From Butyrivibrio sp. (lineage in GTDB: Bacteria; Bacillota; Clostridia; Lachnospirales; Lachnospiraceae), in contig NZ_JAGBLU010000019.1 of NCBI RefSeq assembly GCF_017635265.1, positions 1 through 36,584 on the forward strand: DNA of 36,584 nucleotides, in the 5' to 3' direction. The notes beneath the pieces were generated by a model, which saw only the letters and a program-made list of their open reading frames with translations, was not told the origin of the DNA and made no database searches. Positions 8,441-16,623 of the stretch are shown one piece after another; the stretch's first letter is position 1, and each line of letters starts with the position of its first letter. A program made the position numbers and the translations under genes.

Positions 8441-8506
8441 ACAAGAAGGTTCCGACCCACTGTGAATAAACGGAGGGCCAAGGAGCTTTTTTGTTGCTCT
8501 TTTTTA
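8441..8506 (+). ncRNA. Candidate small RNA of about 65 nt
   Basis: Between a sigma-A-like promoter (8407-8434) and a terminator (8480-8506) lies a short non-coding segment. It can form crossing helices: TCCG (8451-8454) with CGGA (8471-8474), and CCC (8456-8458) with GGG (8475-8477), an H-type pseudoknot arrangement. AAGGAG (8480-8485) looks like a Shine-Dalgarno but is not followed by a credible ORF. I cannot assign it to a known RNA family. Confidence 0.4.
8480..8506 (+). terminator. Terminator after the candidate small RNA
   Basis: AAGGAGC (8480-8486) pairs with GCTCTTT (8496-8502) over 7 bp with one G-T, loop TTTTTTGTT, followed by a T run to 8505. It would also end transcripts of the nuclease gene. 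The T run overlaps the stop codon of the small ORF on the opposite strand. Confidence 0.55.
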
Positions 8507-8626
8507 TTCTGTTGGTTCCTGCCACGGGTATTCTCCATATTTGTAAGCAAGGTTAGTGTCTGCCATAAAATCAAGAGAGAAGAACCACTTCTCCTTTCCC
8601 TTGACCGTTACAACCTGTAGTTCCAT
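8504..8626 (-). CDS. Small hypothetical protein, 40 residues
   Basis: A 40-codon frame begins ATG at 8626, 2 bp past the stop codon of the glycosidase gene, with AAGGA seven bases upstream inside the end of that gene. That is a good ribosome site and suggests coupled translation. The product is hydrophilic and aromatic-rich (KWFFSLDFM, YKYGEYPW), begins MELQVVTVKG and ends QEPTE, and has no membrane segment or signal peptide. I do not recognise it. It converges on the small RNA and its stop codon lies in the T run of that terminator. It may be a real small protein or the remnant of a gene cut when the accessory island inserted. Confidence 0.45.
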   Translation of the reverse strand: MELQVVTVKGKEKWFFSLDFMADTNLAYKYGEYPWQEPTE

Positions 8627-8628
8627 TT

Positions 8629-9885
8629 TTAATCCTTGTTCATTTCATCCAGCATATTAAGCGCCAATATGTTCCAATTAATAAATCCGCCATTCATTAC
8701 AGGCTCTCCATTGAACGGATTATAATATTCATGCATCTGGCCACTATCTTTAATATCTTTGGCTAATAATTTTACGCTTTTTTTACACATATCCTCTGCT
8801 TCTTCTGTATAGCCATAATTAAGCATGCCTTTAAATATACAGTAGTTGGCCACCAGCCAAACAGGTCCCAGCCAGTTGGAAGGATTATTGGTTGCTTCTA
8901 TGTTGAACATCTTTTCATTCTTCCCAAGCGTACATATTCCATAAGCGCTTGTAAAAGCTTTCTCGTCGTGATAATGCGTTCTAAGACTTTCGGCTTCTTC
9001 TTTTGTTGCTATATTTACAAGCATTGGCAAAAAGCCTGACCATGTGGCAATTCTAATCGGAAGTGTGTTCCAAAATACTCCAAGACCCTTATGAAACCAA
9101 TCATATTTTCTGGTACAGATATCAACATCAACCGAGTAAAAAAACTCATCTCTTTTATCAAAACACTCTCTGTGAATCGCTTCCTCAAGACTATTTTTAT
9201 CTTTTCTTAAAAAAGACGCCTTTTCATCTTTTCCGAATTTTTCATAGATGGTAGCCGCCGCTTCAAGCTCCGCCACCATAAAGCTGTTAAGAAAGATATT
9301 GGCTGTTGATGACTTAGGTCTGCCAAATGACGCAGGATCATTATCCATTCCAATCATAATGTCATCGCGCCAAACAAAAAGCCCACAGTCATAATCAAAG
9401 TAATTATTAAAATAGCAATCAAAATACTTATCAATTTTGTTAAGATACTCTGAAATCCAGTCATAATCACCTGTTTCTGTGCTGATCAGATTAATCTGCT
9501 GACAAAGAAATGGTTTATGCATATTCATCAGATACCCTTTTTTATGCTGAATATTTAAGTATGGTTCAGGCCATCTTCCATTTTCGATCATCATCGGAAT
9601 ATAACCGTCATCAAGCTGCCAGTCAAAAAAATTAAAGACATTTCCTTTACAATGGTCTATTATTTTTTCAGCTAAACTGCCTCCTTTCAGCTTGTTTCTG
9701 ATGGGCAGCAAACCATATGTACACCAGTATGTGTCCCAGTCCCACACGTTTCCGTCGTAAACTGAACCCGGATCCGTAAAAGGAAATCTTATAAATCCAA
9801 CAGGTTCTTTAAGTACACCTTCAATGTTTTCTTCGATATATGAAAAAATAATTTTTCTTTCTTCCTCAAGTCCCAACATTTTCAT
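8629..9885 (-). CDS. (alpha/alpha)6-barrel glycosidase, GH63/trehalase-like
   Basis: A 418-residue cytoplasmic glycosidase (no signal peptide) of the trehalase/GH63 clan, similar in size to GH63 mannosylglycerate or YgjK-type enzymes. Marks of the clan are VWDWDTYW (about residues 47-54), the central LFVWRDDIMIGMDN containing a likely catalytic Asp, NPSNWLGPVWLVANY (about 335-349), and the late HEYYNPFNGEP with the probable catalytic Glu. The first ATG overlaps the upstream permease stop (ATGA); the ATG at 9879 fits the AAAGGA ribosome site slightly better. It is the last enzyme gene of the operon and would cleave the sugar brought in by the transporter. The exact family and substrate are uncertain. 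Confidence 0.75.
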   Translation of the reverse strand: MKMLGLEEERKIIFSYIEENIEGVLKEPVGFIRFPFTDPGSVYDGNVWDWDTYWCTYGLLPIRNKLKGGSLAEKIIDHCKGNVFNFFDWQLDDGYIPMMIENGRWPEPYLNIQHKKGYLMNMHKPFLCQQINLISTETGDYDWISEYLNKIDKYFDCYFNNYFDYDCGLFVWRDDIMIGMDNDPASFGRPKSSTANIFLNSFMVAELEAAATIYEKFGKDEKASFLRKDKNSLEEAIHRECFDKRDEFFYSVDVDICTRKYDWFHKGLGVFWNTLPIRIATWSGFLPMLVNIATKEEAESLRTHYHDEKAFTSAYGICTLGKNEKMFNIEATNNPSNWLGPVWLVANYCIFKGMLNYGYTEEAEDMCKKSVKLLAKDIKDSGQMHEYYNPFNGEPVMNGGFINWNILALNMLDEMNKD

Positions 9886-10724
9886 CCTTTTACTGCTCCT
9901 GCAGTCATTCCTTCAATTATGGTTTTGTTCAAAATTGTGTAAAGCAAAAGCATAGGCAAAATACTCATTGATACAGAAGCAAATATAGCTCCCCAGTTCT
10001 TTGAACCAAATTCATCAGAAAAATACATAAGTCCGGTCTGAACTGTTTTCAGATCTGTGCTGGATACAAAAGTCATTGAGAAAAGAAGGTCATTCCATTT
10101 GAAGAAGAACTGAAGAACCAGCACTGTCACGATCGCATTTTTCATTAATGGGAGAACTACATAATACATAAGCTTGTATATTCCACATCCATCTATAACT
10201 GCTGCCTCCATGATCTCGTCAGGAAAAGACCTAAGATACCCTGTAACAAGATAAATTGAAAGTGAAAGTCCAAATGCTACATAGGATATGATCAATGACC
10301 ACTTTGAATTATAGAGTCCTGTTTTATTGTATATCTGAAACAAAGGAATAAGAGCTGTAGCAACCGGAACCATTATTCCAAGTTGAAAATAATCTGCCAC
10401 TGCTTTTTTAGCCTTCCACTGCATTTTTGTCACAGCAAATCCCACTGTAACAGAGAAAAAAACTATAAACACAAGTGAGAGTAAAGTATACACAAGAGAA
10501 TTTTTAAAGAATATTGACATGTGTCCTCTGGTCCACGCATCCACATAATTCTGCCAATAAAATCCTTTCGGCAATGCATATGCAGGGCTTGATGACCACT
10601 CATGCTGCTGTTTAAGTGAAGCTGTGAGCATCCAGAAAATCGGGTAAATATCTACAATACATATAACCAGAATTATTATTTTTATAATTATGCCACTTAC
10701 CGTGCGCTTATTTTTCTCCGTCAT
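9882..10724 (-). CDS. Sugar ABC transporter permease, MalG/LacG-like
   Basis: A 280-residue CUT1 permease with about six membrane segments and the EAA loop DEIMEAAVIDGCGIYKLMYY (about residues 170-189). The first helix (IIIKIIILVICIVDIYPIFW) and the C-terminal GMTAGAVKG are typical of MalG/LacG-type subunits. An AAAGGAG ribosome site lies 6 nt before the ATG. It follows the partner permease by 12 bp and overlaps the glycosidase gene by 4 bp, so the three are translated from one message. No ATPase is encoded; a shared MsmX-type ATPase encoded elsewhere is expected. Confidence 0.9.
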   Translation of the reverse strand: MTEKNKRTVSGIIIKIIILVICIVDIYPIFWMLTASLKQQHEWSSSPAYALPKGFYWQNYVDAWTRGHMSIFFKNSLVYTLLSLVFIVFFSVTVGFAVTKMQWKAKKAVADYFQLGIMVPVATALIPLFQIYNKTGLYNSKWSLIISYVAFGLSLSIYLVTGYLRSFPDEIMEAAVIDGCGIYKLMYYVVLPLMKNAIVTVLVLQFFFKWNDLLFSMTFVSSTDLKTVQTGLMYFSDEFGSKNWGAIFASVSMSILPMLLLYTILNKTIIEGMTAGAVKG

Positions 10725-10736
10725 GTAATCTCCTTT

Positions 10737-11624
10737 CTAGTAGTAGCTTTCTTTTTTATCAAAAAGATTTATTATCTTTGAACCGGTAATACAAAGCAAG
10801 AATATAAATATTGCTATAACCGAGCCATATCCTACTTTGTTATAAGTAAAAGCTACCGAATACATGTACATAGAAAGTGATCTTGTTGCATTTCCGGGAC
10901 CGCCGTTTGTAAGTGCCAAAGCTGATTCAAACATTTTTACTGTTCCCGAGAAACTAAATACCATACAAGTGATGATCATAGGCCTTAGAAGCGGAGCCAG
11001 TATATTCTTAAAAAGATTCCATCCATTACATCCATCAATTCTTCCTGCTTCAATTACATCATCCGGAATATCAAGAAGTGCTCCGTAAAGAATAATTGAA
11101 TGAAATCCAATTCCAGTCCAGATATCCATTATTTCCAATGCGCCAAGTGCAGTAGATGCCTGCCCAATCCATGGCTGAACAAGGCTTCCAAGACCTACCG
11201 CGCTAAGAATTGAATTAAGAAGCCCGTAGTTGGGCTGGATTTCATATATCTTTGCAAAAAGCTGACCTACTGCCACCGTTGGAAGAACAACCGGGAAAAA
11301 CACTATGGTTCTGACGACGTTTTTTAGATTTTTAAGCCAGAACTTGAACATCAAAGCCATCAGAAGTCCTCCTCCGACTTGCCCGATCATTACAATTCCT
11401 ATGTATTTTAAATTCACCAATAAAGAATTCAGGAAATTCCTGTCCGAAAATAATTTAAAGTAGTTATTTATGCCGGAAAATTCCCATTTAAGTCCCGGTG
11501 ATCCGGAAAAAAATGAATAGTAAAAAGACCAAATGACAGGTAAAACTACTATTATCGAATATAAAATTGTTGCCGGAACTACGAATAAAGCTATCGCTCC
11601 TTTATTTCCAAGTACTCTTTTCAT
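10737..11624 (-). CDS. Sugar ABC transporter permease, MalF/UgpA-like
   Basis: A 295-residue partner permease of the MalF/UgpA/LacF type, with hydrophobic segments beginning at about residues 11, 72, 107, 155, 208 and 264. The EAA loop is DDVIEAGRIDGCNGWNLFKN. The conserved LTNGGPGNATRSLSMYMY (about 237-254) is characteristic of this subunit. The ribosome site before ATG 11624 is weak, and the gene is separated from the lipoprotein gene by a strong hairpin, so it is probably expressed at a lower level than the lipoprotein. Confidence 0.9.
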   Translation of the reverse strand: MKRVLGNKGAIALFVVPATILYSIIVVLPVIWSFYYSFFSGSPGLKWEFSGINNYFKLFSDRNFLNSLLVNLKYIGIVMIGQVGGGLLMALMFKFWLKNLKNVVRTIVFFPVVLPTVAVGQLFAKIYEIQPNYGLLNSILSAVGLGSLVQPWIGQASTALGALEIMDIWTGIGFHSIILYGALLDIPDDVIEAGRIDGCNGWNLFKNILAPLLRPMIITCMVFSFSGTVKMFESALALTNGGPGNATRSLSMYMYSVAFTYNKVGYGSVIAIFIFLLCITGSKIINLFDKKESYY

Positions 11625-11640
11625 CTTCTATCTCATCCCT

Positions 11641-11686
11641 TTTTATAAAACAAGCGAGCGATGTATAAAAATAACCGCTCGCTTGT
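11641..11686 (-). terminator. Intra-operon hairpin between binding protein and permeases
   Basis: An 11-bp perfect stem (ACAAGCGAGCG 11650-11660 with CGCTCGCTTGT 11676-11686, 15-nt loop) is followed on the minus strand by TTTATAAAAA. It lies between the lipoprotein gene and the two permease genes. Such partial terminators or 3'-protecting hairpins are known to give binding proteins higher expression than their permeases. Confidence 0.65.
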
Positions 11687-11720
11687 GTAGAATTTTAATG
11701 TACGTCAGAAATACTTTTTA

Positions 11721-13148
11721 TCAGTTTGCTGCCATATCCGCTGCATCCTGAATTGACTGCATATAATCTTCAGGACTCATCTCGCCTGAGAAGAGCATCT
11801 GAACATTGCTCTGTGCTGCATCAGATACTTCTGATCCCATAGTAGCCTCATACCATGTGAATGCACTCTGAGCTTTTCCAATCTCGTCAAGTACAAGCTT
11901 TGTGTAGCCGGACATATCTGTAGGCTGAGCTGAATATGTATATCCTTTGATAGATCCCTGAGTGTCCATAGCAACATCACCAATGTGCTCTACAAAGTAT
12001 TTGATGAACCACTTTGTTGCTTCATCTGTCTTAGCCTGGCTAAGACAAAGAATATTTCCACAGTTCATTGAATACGCATCAATCTTTGAAACTGAATCAT
12101 CAACTACAGGTACATTAAAGAATCCAATTCCATCTTCACCGGCTGCATTTGCTGTTGTGTCATTAAGATTAGATGCAAACCATGATCCATTGTAAAAAAT
12201 AGCTGACTTACCTGTCATAAGCATTGAACCTGCGGTGTTCATATCTACAGTATTAACACCTTCACCAAAGTATCCTTTATTGGCCCACTCCTGAATCTTT
12301 GCTGCAGCTGCTACATACCCTTCATCTGTATAGGATGTTGTTCCATCTGCTGCATTCTTCATAGCATCAGCTCCAAGGCTTCTTACAGTGTAAGCATTGA
12401 TGAGACGTGTAGCTCCCCATTTATCTGCTGCTCCACATGAAAGTGGCTGAATACCTGCATCGCTGAGCTTCTGTAATACTTCCTCAAATTCATCCCATGT
12501 CTCAGGCGCCTTTGTAATACCAGCCTGCTCAAAGAGAGCCTTGTTATACCAAAATCCCTCCACATTAAGTCCAAGAGGAAGATCATAAATTGTATCTGTT
12601 CCTGAAAGAGTCTGAAGAAGTGATGTTGCTGATGGTGTTACAAAATCAGTAGAGCCAACTTCGTTTAAAAGAGCTCCAATATCTGTAATCTGCCCAGCTT
12701 CAATAAGATCAACGATTGGCTTTCCTGACTCATAAACAAACATATCAGGAAGATCATTAGATGCTACCAATGTAGCTACCTTCTGTCTTAAATCATCTGA
12801 AGATACAAGTTCATATTCATATGTGAAATTTGGATTTACTTCCTGATAAGATTTACAGATGCTGTTGATAAGAACACCGTTATCATTATCTTCTGCCCAG
12901 ATTGAAAGAATGTGGAAGTCTTTTGCAAGCTGTGGATCTTCACCAGAAAAGTCAGATGATGCTGTTCCTTCTGCTGCCTGTGTCTGAGTCTCTGCAGCAG
13001 CCTCAGTCTTTGTTTCTTCTTTTACTTCTTCTTTAGTTTCCGTAGCTGTCTCTGAAGATGATGTATCAGCAGTTGAACTGCCACATCCTGCCAAAGATCC
13101 CAGTACCATAACTGTGCTCAATAATGTTGCCAAAACCTTCTTTTTCAT
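11721..13148 (-). CDS. Extracellular sugar-binding lipoprotein, SBP type 1
   Basis: About 475 residues: lipoprotein signal MKKKVLATLLSTVMVLGSLAGC with lipobox LAGC, a long Ser/Thr/Glu/Ala-rich linker (about residues 23-68), then a family-1 (MalE-like) binding domain. An upstream in-frame ATG at 13160 exists, but GGAGGG lies between it and the ATG at 13148, which starts a textbook lipoprotein signal, so 13148 is chosen. Aromatic-rich stretches (LNVEGFWYNKALFEQAG, IFYNGSWF) are typical sugar-binding elements. It captures the oligosaccharide for the two permeases downstream, and is itself downstream of a YesM/YesN-type two-component pair. Confidence 0.92.
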   Translation of the reverse strand: MKKKVLATLLSTVMVLGSLAGCGSSTADTSSSETATETKEEVKEETKTEAAAETQTQAAEGTASSDFSGEDPQLAKDFHILSIWAEDNDNGVLINSICKSYQEVNPNFTYEYELVSSDDLRQKVATLVASNDLPDMFVYESGKPIVDLIEAGQITDIGALLNEVGSTDFVTPSATSLLQTLSGTDTIYDLPLGLNVEGFWYNKALFEQAGITKAPETWDEFEEVLQKLSDAGIQPLSCGAADKWGATRLINAYTVRSLGADAMKNAADGTTSYTDEGYVAAAAKIQEWANKGYFGEGVNTVDMNTAGSMLMTGKSAIFYNGSWFASNLNDTTANAAGEDGIGFFNVPVVDDSVSKIDAYSMNCGNILCLSQAKTDEATKWFIKYFVEHIGDVAMDTQGSIKGYTYSAQPTDMSGYTKLVLDEIGKAQSAFTWYEATMGSEVSDAAQSNVQMLFSGEMSPEDYMQSIQDAADMAAN

Positions 13149-13180
13149 ACAACCCTCCATTTTCTACCCATAAAATGATT

Positions 13181-13223
13181 GTTATATTCGGCTTGTGCCA
13201 AACGATTACAATACGTACAATAC
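13181..13223 (-). promoter_or_regulatory. Promoter region and direct repeats upstream of the binding protein
   Basis: Two adjacent 9-bp direct repeats, TTACAATAC (13206-13214) and GTACAATAC (13215-13223), lie about 60-75 bp before the lipoprotein ATG. On the minus strand the proximal copy supplies TTGTAA (13211-13206) as a poor -35, 19 bp from TATAAC (13186-13181). Tandem direct repeats overlapping the -35 are what an AraC-type response regulator such as the neighbouring YesN-like protein would use. The assignment is inferred. Confidence 0.45.
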
Positions 13224-13287
13224 ACCTTGCACATTTTATGAAATAGGGGAAATTTTATATATTATGTAGACTTTTTTTAGATTATTT

Positions 13288-14040
13288 TTAGACACCTGAA
13301 GAATCACGATATTCTCTGGGAGTTTTCCCTGTATATTTTTTGAAGATTTCACCAAAATAATGGACATCACTTATGCCCACCATAGAAGCTACTGCTGATA
13401 CTTTGTTTCCTTCAAGCAAAAACTGACAAGCCTTTTCTATCCTTATTCCTGTCAAATACTTAATATAGGTCTTTCCCAATGTCTCTTTAAAAAGCACACT
13501 AAGATAAGCAGGATTCATTCCTACCAGTTCCGATAGTTCAGTAAGTCCCACCTCTTTATTATAGTTTTTGGATATATATTCCACTATCTGATCTATTGCT
13601 TTATGACCGCTTTCAGCTTTTTGACAGTCATCTTTTCTATCAAAACCGTCAAGTACCTCTTCATCCATCTGTTTTTTACGAGTCATATCTAAAGCTGCCT
13701 TGAGCTTATCAATTGTAACCGGTTTAGTGATGTAATCTACAACATCAAGTCTTATTGCCCTTCTGGCATATTCAAATTCCTGAAACCCACTGATAATGAT
13801 AAAATATGTATCCGGACAGTACTCCTTACATGCTTCAATAAGAGAAAGTCCATCTACATACGGAATCCTGATATCCGTTATGACAATATCCGGTTTCAGA
13901 TTCCTTATTACCCGCTGCGCCTGCATGCCATCCGAAGCAGAACCTACAACCTCAACATCTGCCTCAATGCGCTTGATTATAGCTTTGATTCCCTCAATGA
14001 CCAATGCTTCGTCATCAACTATTACCATTTTCCTTGTCAT
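13288..14040 (-). CDS. YesN-like response regulator, AraC DNA-binding
   Basis: A 250-residue response regulator with an N-terminal receiver (acidic pair VDDE at about 9-11, phospho-acceptor Asp56 in ITDIRIP, Thr/Ser in IISGF, Lys in YITKPV) and a C-terminal double helix-turn-helix AraC domain (VGLTELSELVGMNPAYLSVL through KVSAVASMVGISDVHYFGEI). A further in-frame ATG lies 18 bp upstream (14058) but has no ribosome site; ATG 14040 has GGGGAAA at reasonable spacing. The cognate kinase is immediately upstream. The pair should activate the downstream sugar transporter operon when its ligand is present. Confidence 0.9.
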   Translation of the reverse strand: MTRKMVIVDDEALVIEGIKAIIKRIEADVEVVGSASDGMQAQRVIRNLKPDIVITDIRIPYVDGLSLIEACKEYCPDTYFIIISGFQEFEYARRAIRLDVVDYITKPVTIDKLKAALDMTRKKQMDEEVLDGFDRKDDCQKAESGHKAIDQIVEYISKNYNKEVGLTELSELVGMNPAYLSVLFKETLGKTYIKYLTGIRIEKACQFLLEGNKVSAVASMVGISDVHYFGEIFKKYTGKTPREYRDSSGV

Positions 14041-14065
14041 AAGCGTTTCCCCATACAAATAGTTT

Positions 14066-15847
14066 TCACATACTAAGTATCATCTGTTCTGTTGTAATTC
14101 TTGGTACAACTATTGTTACTTTTGTTCCTGAACCGGTATTTTCGAATACCGGTTCATACCCTTCCCCGTAAAAAAGCTTTATTCGCTCTTTAATATTACG
14201 GACTCCATACCCGTTCTCAAGAGCGCTCATATCCTCAATTCCTACTCCGTCATCCTCTACTACAAATTCTATATTTCTGTCAGTTAATCTCCCCTCTATT
14301 ACAACTTTACCTTTTTCGGATCTTGGTTCAAGACCATGAAATACGGCATTCTCTACAAGGGGCTGTAAAATAAACGTAAGCATTCTTTCTCTCAGAAGAT
14401 CTGCACTGACATTGATTTTTAATGTATATCTGTCTTTAAACCTATAGTTCTGAATCTTCATATAGGCTTGAATACGCCTAATTTCATCCTGTACCATTAT
14501 CAGCTTGTTGCCTTTATTAAGGCTTAATCTGAAGTTTTCTGACAAAGCCTGTACAAACTCCGCTATCTCATCCTCATTCTTGATAATGGCCATCATATAG
14601 AGTGTGTCCAGCGTATTGTATAGATAATGTGGGTTGATCTGGGACTGCATCAGCAATAACTCCGCTTCTCTTTCTTTTAAGTTTGTCTGTATAAGCTTAT
14701 TTTCCAGTTCAAGATTATTGTTGACCACATCCTTAAACTTCTGGCCTATTCTCCCGGCTTCGCTGTCATCAAATTCTGCGTCAACATGGTACTTGCCTTC
14801 TCCCAACCCCATGATGTTCTCTTCGAGGATATATAGAGGTTTTGTAATGTACCCGGATATAGTATAGGAAAGCGGCAAACTAATTCCCACAAGCACTATT
14901 CCAATAATTAATGAAACCAATGCAATGTAATTACTTTGAGCAGCAAGTTCCTTTTTAGAAATCACATTGACAACGTCCCAACCACTTAAGTTATTATGAG
15001 CCGACGTAAAAAGAAGTTCATTTTTAGAATTGTCTTGATTGTAAAATGCCCGGCTTATCTCTCGGAACTGCATTTCTGTCAAATCAGCTGATGAATAAAC
15101 AAGACGATATTGATTATCATCGGAGTCTCTTGTCATAATCAGATCGTAGTCTGTTCCATAGCCTTCGTCCTTTGTACCAAAAGCTTTGGAGAAGGCATCA
15201 GATTTTCTTATATTCATTACAAGAAATCCTATTTTCTTATAATCAACCGGTTCTATTATTTCCTTTACCAAAGAAAAAGTTTCGTTTTTATCATCAAATA
15301 TTACATTTCGGGAATAGAATACTTCTTTTCCCTTATTTTCCTCTGCTTCTTCTATCCAAAAACTGTTTAGAATGTCGTTATCCCGATAATAATGAATAAT
15401 CTCCTTTTGATTCGAGTCATTCTGTGTTGCAAAGGCTATATTCCCTGCGCAATTTACTACAAGGATATCCCTTATCTCTGTATTTGATGAGATTATTTTT
15501 AAAAGCTGATCCTGTATCAGGATATTTGAGGAAGCAGAAAAAAATGTACTGCTCCGATTCTCTGATACAAAATTATGTAAAAAAATAGTGGATGATAATA
15601 AAGATCGTGCCTGTTCGACATCTGAGCGCAAATTAAGTTTTACAATTTCACTCGCAACTCCGATTGAACTTTCATGAGCACGGTTATATTGATCCTCAAT
15701 TGTTTTTCTGGAAACACTGTAAACAACTATTCCCAGTATTATAGACGTAAAAATAGAAAGCCAAACCAGCGCCAAAAAAATTTGACGCTGAATTGGCAAC
15801 CTAAAGAACCCCAGTTTTTTAAATCCCCAACTAATCATCTTCCCCAT
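14066..15847 (-). CDS. YesM-like membrane sensor histidine kinase
   Basis: A 593-residue sensor kinase of the His_kinase/YesM family. A membrane helix at about residues 23-45, an extracellular sensor of about 250 residues (Cache-like), a second helix at about 300-325 and a HAMP segment precede the kinase core. The phospho-acceptor His lies in QINPHYLYNTLD, the N box is LQPLVENAVFHG, and the G boxes are DDGVGIED and NGYGVRNI. It starts 15 bp after the pflA stop codon with no good ribosome site for ATG 15847; ATG 15838 is an alternative. It phosphorylates the YesN-like regulator encoded next. Confidence 0.9.
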   Translation of the reverse strand: MGKMISWGFKKLGFFRLPIQRQIFLALVWLSIFTSIILGIVVYSVSRKTIEDQYNRAHESSIGVASEIVKLNLRSDVEQARSLLSSTIFLHNFVSENRSSTFFSASSNILIQDQLLKIISSNTEIRDILVVNCAGNIAFATQNDSNQKEIIHYYRDNDILNSFWIEEAEENKGKEVFYSRNVIFDDKNETFSLVKEIIEPVDYKKIGFLVMNIRKSDAFSKAFGTKDEGYGTDYDLIMTRDSDDNQYRLVYSSADLTEMQFREISRAFYNQDNSKNELLFTSAHNNLSGWDVVNVISKKELAAQSNYIALVSLIIGIVLVGISLPLSYTISGYITKPLYILEENIMGLGEGKYHVDAEFDDSEAGRIGQKFKDVVNNNLELENKLIQTNLKEREAELLLMQSQINPHYLYNTLDTLYMMAIIKNEDEIAEFVQALSENFRLSLNKGNKLIMVQDEIRRIQAYMKIQNYRFKDRYTLKINVSADLLRERMLTFILQPLVENAVFHGLEPRSEKGKVVIEGRLTDRNIEFVVEDDGVGIEDMSALENGYGVRNIKERIKLFYGEGYEPVFENTGSGTKVTIVVPRITTEQMILSM

Positions 15848-15862
15848 AAGCTGATAGTTTAA

Positions 15863-16597
15863 TTAATTCTCCCGGCCGTTTAAAACAGCCTTTGCGTTTT
15901 CTACTCTTTCCTGCGTAGGAGATTCAACTCCCTCAAGTTGATAAGGAATTCCAAGCTCCTCAAATTTATGTTGTCCCATAGAATGATATGGAAGAACTTC
16001 TACCCTCTGTACATTAGAAAGCTTCTCAATAAACTTTCTTGTTTCTCTTAAATAATTATCATCATCTGTAATTCCCGGCACAAGTACGTGACGAATCCAG
16101 ATAGGTTTGCCTATTTCATTTAAGTATTCAAAACACTCTTTTATGTTGTCGTTAGGAAGACCTGTAAGTTTTATGTGTTCTTCCCTGTTAATATGCTTAA
16201 TATCAAGAAGAAGCAGATCTGTATACTCCATGAGTTCCTTAAACTTTGAAAAAAAAGGCTCTTCTTTGGTAAAAGGCTGTGCCGCAGTATCTATGCAGGT
16301 ATTTATGCCTCTTTCCTTTGCTTTTCTAAATAGTTCCAAAAGAAAATCAATCTGAAGAAGCGGCTCTCCTCCACTTACTGTTATTCCTCCATCTTCGCCC
16401 CAGTAGCTTCTATATCTTTCTGCAAAATCAAGAACTTCATCAGCTGTCCTGAGGTCATCTGATTCAGGATTCCAGGTATCAACATTGTGACAGTACTTAC
16501 ATCTTAAATTGCACCCTTTCAAAAAAACAATGAATCTGATTCCCGGTCCGTCAACTGAACCAAAAGTCTCTATTGAATGAATTCTACCTTTTACCAT
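15863..16597 (-). CDS. pflA: Pyruvate formate-lyase activating enzyme
   Basis: A 244-residue radical-SAM enzyme that generates the glycyl radical of pyruvate formate-lyase using S-adenosylmethionine. The 4Fe-4S ligands are Cys29, Cys33 and Cys36 in GCNLRCKYC, and VSGGEPLLQ is the SAM-binding GGE motif. The N-terminus IETFGSVDGPGIR is characteristic of PflA. AAGGAG lies 5 nt before ATG 16597; the frame is open for 54 bp upstream from a TTG, but that lies in an inverted repeat and is not the start. No pflB is in the window, although the two are usually adjacent. It follows an FNR-like regulator gene, an arrangement that suggests anaerobic control. Confidence 0.92.
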   Translation of the reverse strand: MVKGRIHSIETFGSVDGPGIRFIVFLKGCNLRCKYCHNVDTWNPESDDLRTADEVLDFAERYRSYWGEDGGITVSGGEPLLQIDFLLELFRKAKERGINTCIDTAAQPFTKEEPFFSKFKELMEYTDLLLLDIKHINREEHIKLTGLPNDNIKECFEYLNEIGKPIWIRHVLVPGITDDDNYLRETRKFIEKLSNVQRVEVLPYHSMGQHKFEELGIPYQLEGVESPTQERVENAKAVLNGREN

Positions 16598-16623
16598 ATA
16601 ACTCCTTACTAAACAATACAATA

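Noticed and set aside
8491-8553. Small leaderless-looking ORF starting TTG after AAGGAG in the candidate small RNA
   Set aside because: It would begin inside the terminator and encodes a short hydrophobic peptide without conservation evidence; the AAGGAG is better explained as the terminator stem.
1466-11624. Missing ABC ATPases taken as broken transporters
   Set aside because: CUT1 importers in Firmicutes commonly share one ATPase encoded elsewhere, so the absence is normal.
13196-13211. CcpA cre box upstream of the binding-protein gene
   Set aside because: The right half fits the consensus (ACGATTACAA) but the left half lacks the TG; too weak to annotate, although CcpA control is biologically likely.
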